This document shows positions 58,137-64,000 of a DNA stretch of 64,000 nucleotides, piece after piece. Source of the stretch: Pseudonocardia alni (GTDB taxonomy: Bacteria > Actinomycetota > Actinomycetes > Mycobacteriales > Pseudonocardiaceae); NCBI RefSeq assembly GCF_002813375.1, contig NZ_PHUJ01000003.1:744001-808000 (forward strand), in the 5' to 3' direction. A program made the translations under genes and the position numbers. Position 1 is the stretch's first letter, and every line of letters starts with the position of its first letter. The notes below the pieces were generated by a model that saw only the letters and a program-made list of their open reading frames with translations, did no database searches and was not told where the DNA came from.

Positions 58137-59633
58137 ATGGACGCGCTCGACCTGGCCCGCTGGCAGTTCGGGATCACCACGATCTACCACTTCCTGTTCG
58201 TGCCGCTGACCATCGGCCTGTCGGTGATCGTCGCGTCGCTGCAGACCGCCTGGTTCCGCACGGGCCGGGAGGAGTACCTGCGCGCCACCACGTTCTTCGG
58301 GAAGCTGTTCCTGATCAACTTCGCGATGGGCGTGGTCACCGGGATCGTGCAGGAGTTCCAGTTCGGGATGAACTGGAGCGCCTACTCCACCTTCGTCGGC
58401 GACGTGTTCGGCGCACCGCTGGCGATGGAGGCGCTCATCGCCTTCTTCCTGGAGTCCACCTTCATCGGGCTGTGGATCTTCGGATGGGACCGGCTGCGGA
58501 AAGGCGTGCACCTGGCCTGCATCTGGGCCGCGGCGATCGGGTCCAACCTCTCGGCGTACTTCATCCTCGCGGCGAACGCGTGGATGCGGAACCCGGTCGG
58601 CTACGAGGTCGACCGCGCCACCGGACGGGCCCGGCTCACCGACATCGGCGCCGTGCTGACCAACCCGCAGGCCTGGTCGACCTACACCCACGTCGTCGCC
58701 GCGGCGTTCCTGATCGCGGGGCTGTTCGTCGCCGCGGTGAGCTCCTGGAAGCTGATGCGCGAACGCTGGAGCCGTCCCGGTGACGCGACGCCGCACCCGG
58801 GCGAGCACGCGCTGTTCCGGAAGACCCTGCGCACCGGGTTCCTCGTCACCCTCGTGGCCGGGGTGCTGGTCATCGCCTCCGGTGACCACCAGGCCAAGCT
58901 GGCCGCCACCTACGAGCCGATGAAGCTCGCCTCGGCCGAGGCGCTGTGGCAGACCGAGGAGTCGGCCGGGTTCTCGCTGTTCGCCGTCGGCGACGTCCAG
59001 GGCAGCCGCAACCACGTCAACGTGCAGATCCCCGGGGTCCTGAGCTTCCTGGCCACCGGCAGCCCGTGGGGCCCGGTGCAGGGCATCGAGAACGTGCAGG
59101 CGCAGTACGAGGCGCTCTACGGGCCCGGGGACTACCGGCCCAACATCGCCGTCCTCTACTGGGCGTTCCGGCTGATGATGGGCCTCGGCCTGGCCGGGGT
59201 CGCGGTCGCGACGGCCGGGCTCTGGCTGACCCGCGGCGGCCGGCTGCCCGGCTTCACCCGCGACGGCGCACCGGCTCCGGCCGGGCGGCTCCAGCGGTGG
59301 GCCTACCGGGGTGTGGTCGCCGCGCTGCCCGCGGCGCTGGCGGGGAACATCGCCGGCTGGGTGCTGACCGAGATGGGCCGCCAGCCCTGGACGGTGCACG
59401 GCGAGCTGCTCACCGCGCAGAGCGTGTCCCCCGGCGTGAGCCTGGGCCAGGTCGCGTTCTCCCTGGCCGCGTTCACCGCGCTCTACGGGATCCTCGCCGT
59501 CGTCGAGGTGCGGCTGCTGTTCCGCTACGTCGCCGCCGGACCCGCCGCCCCCGCGGCCCCGCCCGGCGACGCCGACGACGCCGACCCCGCCGACACCGAC
59601 GCCGAGCGCCGCCCCGCGGCGTTCAGCTACTGA
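58137..59633 (+). CDS. cydA: Cytochrome bd ubiquinol/menaquinol oxidase subunit I
   Basis: A 498-residue quinol oxidase subunit carrying hemes b558, b595 and d. Heme ligand His18 is in ITTIYHFLFVPLTIG and His185 in YTHVVAAAF; Glu98 and Glu106 lie in AMEALIAFFLEST, matching the proton-path acids of the E. coli enzyme; GRQPWTVHGEL is the conserved C-terminal quinol-oxidase motif. The Q-loop segment PMKLASAEALWQTEESAGF is of the short type. It reduces oxygen to water with high affinity under low oxygen or stress. The ATG has GGGAGG 5 nt upstream. First gene of a cydABDC operon. Confidence 0.97.
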   Translation: MDALDLARWQFGITTIYHFLFVPLTIGLSVIVASLQTAWFRTGREEYLRATTFFGKLFLINFAMGVVTGIVQEFQFGMNWSAYSTFVGDVFGAPLAMEALIAFFLESTFIGLWIFGWDRLRKGVHLACIWAAAIGSNLSAYFILAANAWMRNPVGYEVDRATGRARLTDIGAVLTNPQAWSTYTHVVAAAFLIAGLFVAAVSSWKLMRERWSRPGDATPHPGEHALFRKTLRTGFLVTLVAGVLVIASGDHQAKLAATYEPMKLASAEALWQTEESAGFSLFAVGDVQGSRNHVNVQIPGVLSFLATGSPWGPVQGIENVQAQYEALYGPGDYRPNIAVLYWAFRLMMGLGLAGVAVATAGLWLTRGGRLPGFTRDGAPAPAGRLQRWAYRGVVAALPAALAGNIAGWVLTEMGRQPWTVHGELLTAQSVSPGVSLGQVAFSLAAFTALYGILAVVEVRLLFRYVAAGPAAPAAPPGDADDADPADTDAERRPAAFSY

Positions 59634-59649
59634 CCCCGGAGGGACGACG

Positions 59650-60714
59650 ATGGACCTGCCCACGATCTGGTTCCTGGCCGTGGCCGTGCTCTGGACCGGC
59701 TACCTGGTGCTCGAGGGGTTCGACTTCGGCGTCGGGATGCTGGTCCGCGTCCTGGGCCGCGACGAGGAGGACGACCGCGAGGCCGCCCTCGGCGCGATCG
59801 GCCCGGTGTGGGACGGCAACGAGGTGTGGCTGATCGCCGCCGTCGGCGCGATGTTCGCCGCGTTCCCCGCCTGGTACGCCGCCATGCTGTCGGGCCTCTA
59901 CCTGCCGGTGCTGCTGGTCCTGCTGGGCCTGATCGTGCGCGGGGTCGGGCTGGAGTACCGGCACAAGCGCGCCGACGCGCCGTGGAAGGCCCGCTGGGAC
60001 CTGCTGATCGGTCTCGGGTCGCTGGTGCCGGCGTTCGTGTGGGGCATGGTCCTCGCGAACCTGGTCCGTGGCCTGCCCACCGTGCTCAGTGCCCCGGGCA
60101 GCGGGCAGAACACCGTGGTCACCGCGTCGCTCGGGGACCTGCTGAACGGCTACGCGTTGCTCGGCGGCGTCGTCACCACGGCGCTGTTCCTGCTGCACGG
60201 CGCGGTGTTCCTGGCACTGAAGACCGACGGGCCGGTGCGGTACCGGGCGCGGCGGTTCGCGCTGCGCGCGGTGGCCCCGGTGCTGCTGGTGACCGTCGCG
60301 TTCCTGGCCGCGACGCTCGCGCTGCGCGAGCCGTCCTGGACCACCACGGTCGCCTGGCTCGCCGGCGCGGCCCTCGCCGCGGCCGGGGTGGCGCTGCTGG
60401 CCGGCCGCGAGGGGTGGGCGTTCACCGCCACCGCGCTCGCGATCGGCGGGCTGTCGGTCGTGCTGTTCGGCCAGCTGTACCCGACGCTGCTGCCCTCGAC
60501 GACCGACCCCGCGCACACCCTGACCGTCGCGAACGCGGCGTCCGCGCCGTACACGCTCGGCGTCATGTCCTGGATCGCGGCCGTGTTCCTGCCGCTGGTG
60601 CTCGGCTACCAGTCCTGGAGCTACTGGGTGTTCCGCCGCCGCCTCGGCGGGGCGCGGGTCGCCCCGGCCGGGACCTCCGACACTGGTGACACCGCGGTAC
60701 CGGCTCCACGATGA
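59650..60714 (+). CDS. cydB: Cytochrome bd oxidase subunit II
   Basis: A 354-residue membrane subunit with about nine helices that pairs with CydA. N-terminal motif LPTIWFLAVAVLWTGYLVLEGFDFGVGML, the GPVWDGNEVWLI motif and the VRGVGLEYRHK segment are conserved across CydB proteins. The ATG follows CGGAGGGACG, 16 nt after cydA. The stop overlaps the cydD ATG by 4 nt (ATGA), indicating a single operon. A short basic/Pro tail ends the protein. Confidence 0.97.
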   Translation: MDLPTIWFLAVAVLWTGYLVLEGFDFGVGMLVRVLGRDEEDDREAALGAIGPVWDGNEVWLIAAVGAMFAAFPAWYAAMLSGLYLPVLLVLLGLIVRGVGLEYRHKRADAPWKARWDLLIGLGSLVPAFVWGMVLANLVRGLPTVLSAPGSGQNTVVTASLGDLLNGYALLGGVVTTALFLLHGAVFLALKTDGPVRYRARRFALRAVAPVLLVTVAFLAATLALREPSWTTTVAWLAGAALAAAGVALLAGREGWAFTATALAIGGLSVVLFGQLYPTLLPSTTDPAHTLTVANAASAPYTLGVMSWIAAVFLPLVLGYQSWSYWVFRRRLGGARVAPAGTSDTGDTAVPAPR

Positions 60715-62492
60715 CGACCATGTCCACCCCGTCCGCCACCGCCGGGGCGCCGCCCGCGGGCGGCCCGCCGGTCGACCCCCGGCTGCTGCGCACCGCGAGC
60801 GCGGTCCGGGTGCACCTGGCCGTCGCCGCGGTCTGCGGGGTCGCCGCGACCGGGCTGATCCTCGCCCAGGCCTGGCTGGTGTCGCGGGTGGTGGCCGGGG
60901 CGACGCCGTCGTTCGGCCTCGACGGAGCACGCACCGGGCCGGGCGCCGGGCTCGACACCCTGGCCTGGCTCGTCGGGGGCGTCGCCGTCGTCGCGGTGGC
61001 GCGGGCGCTGCTGTCCTACGGCGCGGAGTCCGCGGCGCTGCGCAGCGCCGCCCGCGCCAAGTCCCAGCTGCGGATGCAGCTCGTGCGCCGGCTCGCGCTC
61101 GCCGCGCCGGACCCGCGGCGGTCCTCCGGCGAGATCGTCACCCTGGCCACCCGCGGCCTCGACGCCCTCGACGACTACTTCGCCCGCTACCTGCCCCAGC
61201 TGGTGCTCGCGGTACTGGTCCCGGTCGCGGTGCTGGTCGTCGTCGCCGACGCGGACTGGATCTCCGCGGTCGTCATCGCGGTCACGCTCCCGCTGATCCC
61301 GCTGTTCATGGCCCTGGTCGGGATGCACACCCGGGCCCGCACCGACCGCCAGTGGCGGCTGCTGTCCCGTCTCGGCGGGCACTTCCTCGACGTCGTGCAG
61401 GGGCTGCCGACGCTCGCGCTGTTCCGCCGTGCGCAGGTCGTCGCGGGCAAGGTCCGGGAGACGACCGACGCCCACCGGCACGCCATGACCGGCACCCTGC
61501 GGGTCGCGTTCCTGTCCGCGTTCGTGCTGGAGGTCCTCGCGACGCTCGCCGTCGCCCTGGTCGCGGTCGAGGTCGGGCTGCGGCTGCTCTACGGGAACCT
61601 CGACTACGCCACCGCGCTGTTCGTGCTGGTCCTGGCCCCGGAGGCCTACCTGCCGCTGCGCGAGGTCGGTGCCCGGTTCCACGCCAGCATGGAGGGCGTC
61701 GCCGCGGCCCGGCAGGTGTTCGCCGAGCTGGACCGCCCGGCCGGCGGCGCGCCCGGCGGGACCGCACCGGTGCCGGCGGCCGACCCGGCCGGCCGCGGCC
61801 TGACCGTCGCCGGGCTGCGGGTGCGCTACCCCGGCGCGGACGCCGACGCCGTCGCCGGGCTGTCGCTGGGCCTCGCCCCCGGGGAGACGGTGCTGCTGCG
61901 CGGCCCGTCCGGGGCCGGGAAGTCCACCCTGCTCGGCGTGCTGCTCGGCATGGTCGCCCCGACCGGCGGCACCGTCACCGTGCACGGCCGCGACGGCACC
62001 GGCGCCGACCTCGCGGACCTGGACCTCGACGCCTGGCGCCGCGGGGTGGCCTGGGTGCCGCAGCAGCCGCACCTGTTCGCCGACACCGTCGCCGCCAACG
62101 TCCGGCTCGGCGCCGGGCGGGAACACGCGGGCGTCACCGACGACGCCGTGCGGGCGGCCGCACGCCGGGCCGGGCTCGACGCCGTCGTCGCCCGGCTGCC
62201 GCACGGCTGGGACACCGTGCTCGGCGAGGGCGGCGCGCAGCTGTCGTCGGGCGAGCGGCAGCGGGTCGCGCTGGCCAGGGCGTTCCTGCGCGACGCCCCG
62301 CTGGTCCTGCTCGACGAGCCGACCGCGCACCTCGACCCCGACTCCGCCGACGCGGTCCGCAGCGCGGCCGCCGAGCTGCTCCGCGGGCGCACCGCGGTCG
62401 TCGTCGCGCACGACGCGGGCTGGGCCGAGCACACCGACCGCACCGTCACGATCACCCCGGTCGCGACGACACCCGCCGGACGTCCGCGATGA
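60711..62492 (+). CDS. cydD: Thiol reductant ABC exporter subunit CydD
   Basis: A 593-residue half-transporter: six TM helices in the N-terminal ~330 residues, then an ATPase domain with Walker A GPSGAGKSTLLGV (about residues 396-408), signature LSSGERQRVALARAF and Walker B LVLLDEPTAHLD. CydDC exports cysteine and glutathione-type thiols and is needed for assembly of cytochrome bd hemes. The ATG overlaps the cydB stop and its TGA overlaps the cydC ATG, so all four genes are coupled. The signature motif reads SSGE rather than SGGQ, as in other CydD proteins. Confidence 0.94.
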   Translation: MTTMSTPSATAGAPPAGGPPVDPRLLRTASAVRVHLAVAAVCGVAATGLILAQAWLVSRVVAGATPSFGLDGARTGPGAGLDTLAWLVGGVAVVAVARALLSYGAESAALRSAARAKSQLRMQLVRRLALAAPDPRRSSGEIVTLATRGLDALDDYFARYLPQLVLAVLVPVAVLVVVADADWISAVVIAVTLPLIPLFMALVGMHTRARTDRQWRLLSRLGGHFLDVVQGLPTLALFRRAQVVAGKVRETTDAHRHAMTGTLRVAFLSAFVLEVLATLAVALVAVEVGLRLLYGNLDYATALFVLVLAPEAYLPLREVGARFHASMEGVAAARQVFAELDRPAGGAPGGTAPVPAADPAGRGLTVAGLRVRYPGADADAVAGLSLGLAPGETVLLRGPSGAGKSTLLGVLLGMVAPTGGTVTVHGRDGTGADLADLDLDAWRRGVAWVPQQPHLFADTVAANVRLGAGREHAGVTDDAVRAAARRAGLDAVVARLPHGWDTVLGEGGAQLSSGERQRVALARAFLRDAPLVLLDEPTAHLDPDSADAVRSAAAELLRGRTAVVVAHDAGWAEHTDRTVTITPVATTPAGRPR

Positions 62493-64000
62493 GCCCCTGG
62501 TCGCTCGCCCGCAGCGTGCTGGCGCCCCGGCTGCGCGGCGTCGTCGGCGGGGCGCTGCTCGGCGCGCTCGCCACCGCCTGCGGCGCCGGGCTGCTGTCGC
62601 TGGCCGCCTGGCTGCTCGCCACCGCCGCCCAGCACCCGTCGGTGACGGCGCTGTCGGTCGCCGTCGTGCTGACCCGTGCCCTCGGCGTCGGACGCGGGGT
62701 GGCCCGCTACGCCGAGCGGCTGGTCGGGCACGACGCCGCGCTGCGCGCGCTGTCGGACATGCGCGGCCGCGTCTACGCCCGGCTCGCCGCCACCGAGCCG
62801 GTGCGCCGGTTCCGGTCCGGCGAGCTGGTCGCCCGGCTGGTCGGCGACACCGACTCGGTGCAGGACCTGGTGGTGCGCGGGGTGCTGCCGGTCGTCGCAG
62901 CCGGGGTCGCCGGGTCCGGTGCGGTGCTGCTCGCCACCGCGCTGTACGTCCCCGGCGGGGCGCTGCTCGCCGCCGGGCTGCTGCTCGCCGGCGTCGCGGT
63001 GCCCGCCCTCGCCGCGACGCTGTCGCGGCGGCCCGCCGAGCGCGCCGGTGTCGCACGGGACCGGCTCGCGACCGCCCTGGTCGACCTGCTCGACGGCGGC
63101 CCGGAACTGCTGGCCCACGGCGCGACCGGCCACGCCGTCGACGCGGTCGCCCGCGCCGACGCCGAGCTGACCCGCACCGCCCGCCGCGATGCCGCGCTGC
63201 TCGGCCTCGGCGCGGGGTCCGGCGCCCTGGTCGCCGGGCTCACCCTGGCCGGGACGCTGCTGCTGGGCGTCGCCGCCGTCGACGCCGGCACCCTGGGCGC
63301 GGTCCCGCTGGCCGTGCTGGTGCTGACCGCACTGGCCGCGTTCGAGATCGTCGCGCCGCTGCCGGCCGCCGCGGCGCGGCTCGCCGCGGTCCGCGCCGGG
63401 CTGGCCCGGCTGGTGCCGGTGCTCGACGCCGCACCCGCCGTCGTGCACCGCGCCCCGGGGCCGGGGCCGCTGCCGCGCCGCGGCGACCTGCAGGTCCGCG
63501 GGCTCACCGCCGCCTGGCCCGGGCCGGGACCGGACGGGCGCGGCCGCACCGTCCTGCACGGGGCGGACCTCGACGTCGGACGCGGGGAGGTCGTGGCGCT
63601 GGTCGGTGCCAGCGGGTCGGGCAAGTCGACGCTGGCCGCGGTGCTGTTCCGGTTCCTCGACCCGCGCGCGGGGTCGGTCCGGCTCGACGGGCACGACCTG
63701 GCCCTGCGCCCGCCCGACGAGGTCCGTGCGGTGGTCTCCGGGGTACCCGCCGACCCGCACGTGTTCGACTCGACGGTCCGGGAGAACCTGCGCGTGGCCG
63801 CCCCCGACGCCGACGACGCCCACCTCATCGACGTCCTGCACCGGGTCGGACTCACCGGCCTGGCCCTCGACGACGAGGTCGGCGCACACGGCGCCCGGCT
63901 CTCGGGCGGGATGCGCCGACGGCTCGCGCTGGCCCGCGCGCTGCTCGTCGACCCCGCGGTGCTGGTGCTCGACGAGCCCACCGCGCACCTCGACCCGGAC
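62489..64000 (+). CDS. cydC: Thiol reductant ABC exporter subunit CydC, 3' truncated by the window
   Basis: The first 504 codons of the second half-transporter. The TM domain carries VARYAERLVGHDAALRALSDM, a CydC hallmark; the ATPase domain has Walker A LVGASGSGKSTLAAVLF (about residues 371-387), signature LSGGMRRRLALARALL and Walker B VLVLDEPTAHLDPD, where the window ends. Only the H-loop region and C-terminus are missing. It dimerises with CydD. The ATG overlaps the cydD stop (ATGA). Confidence 0.94.
   Translation, partial: MSPWSLARSVLAPRLRGVVGGALLGALATACGAGLLSLAAWLLATAAQHPSVTALSVAVVLTRALGVGRGVARYAERLVGHDAALRALSDMRGRVYARLAATEPVRRFRSGELVARLVGDTDSVQDLVVRGVLPVVAAGVAGSGAVLLATALYVPGGALLAAGLLLAGVAVPALAATLSRRPAERAGVARDRLATALVDLLDGGPELLAHGATGHAVDAVARADAELTRTARRDAALLGLGAGSGALVAGLTLAGTLLLGVAAVDAGTLGAVPLAVLVLTALAAFEIVAPLPAAAARLAAVRAGLARLVPVLDAAPAVVHRAPGPGPLPRRGDLQVRGLTAAWPGPGPDGRGRTVLHGADLDVGRGEVVALVGASGSGKSTLAAVLFRFLDPRAGSVRLDGHDLALRPPDEVRAVVSGVPADPHVFDSTVRENLRVAAPDADDAHLIDVLHRVGLTGLALDDEVGAHGARLSGGMRRRLALARALLVDPAVLVLDEPTAHLDPD

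Overview
The window is a gene-dense, very high-GC actinobacterial chromosome segment. GC-rich third codon positions, frequent GTG starts, 4-nt GTGA/ATGA stop-start overlaps, F420-dependent enzymes, a gcvH-garA-DUF151-MerR block like that of mycobacteria, an orphan DUF742 protein and many apparently leaderless promoters point to the Pseudonocardiaceae or close relatives (a Pseudonocardia-like organism is my inference). I see no rRNA, tRNA, CRISPR array, transposase or phage gene, so this looks like core or stable accessory chromosome rather than an island.

Layout. 1-9.7 kb: the end of a 3-dehydroshikimate dehydratase-type fusion, then a minus-strand glycine and signalling block in the order pgsA-like, gcvH, garA, terminator, DUF151 nuclease, MerR, gcvP, ClC transporter. 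gcvP sits behind a tandem glycine riboswitch, and the ClC gene follows it by 23 nt. 10-13 kb: a translationally coupled MEDS-STAS / RsbA-type pair and a BTAD regulator, closed by a 22-bp bidirectional hairpin. 13-20.9 kb: enoyl-CoA hydratase plus F420-dependent glucose-6-phosphate dehydrogenase, recQ with a class I amidotransferase, a DinB-like protein and a HelD/HelR-type RNA polymerase ATPase. 21-28.8 kb: a GH65 phosphorylase with beta-phosphoglucomutase, an unusual fusion of a motif-less ATP-DNA-ligase fold with a LytS-like histidine-kinase segment, and a DUF3516 Ski2-like helicase. 28.9-36.5 kb: a PAS-GGDEF-EAL protein, an LLM oxidoreductase, orphan DUF742, an HSL-type esterase, a YtrA-type GntR/membrane-protein pair and an acyl-CoA dehydrogenase.

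36.7-46.3 kb: glutathione-independent formaldehyde dehydrogenase, a DUF1932 dehydrogenase, an HpcH/HpaI aldolase, a VanZ-RDD fusion and the methylmalonyl-CoA mutase genes mutA-mutB followed by meaB, with two strong hairpins between mutB and meaB. 46.5-49.4 kb: DUF3237, a sulfite-oxidase-like molybdoenzyme with its likely FAD reductase, and an alpha/beta hydrolase.

49.6-58 kb is the most interesting region: a Pls/PosA-type membrane NRPS (A-T, six TM segments, three hexapeptide-like soluble domains) translationally coupled to an amidotransferase-like protein and a multi-spanning acyltransferase, followed by an M1 lipoprotein metallopeptidase. By analogy with epsilon-poly-lysine synthetase this looks like a cationic homopoly(amino acid) locus. 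58-64 kb is a cydABDC cytochrome bd oxidase operon behind a compact GTAGAA-repeat operator; cydC runs off the end.
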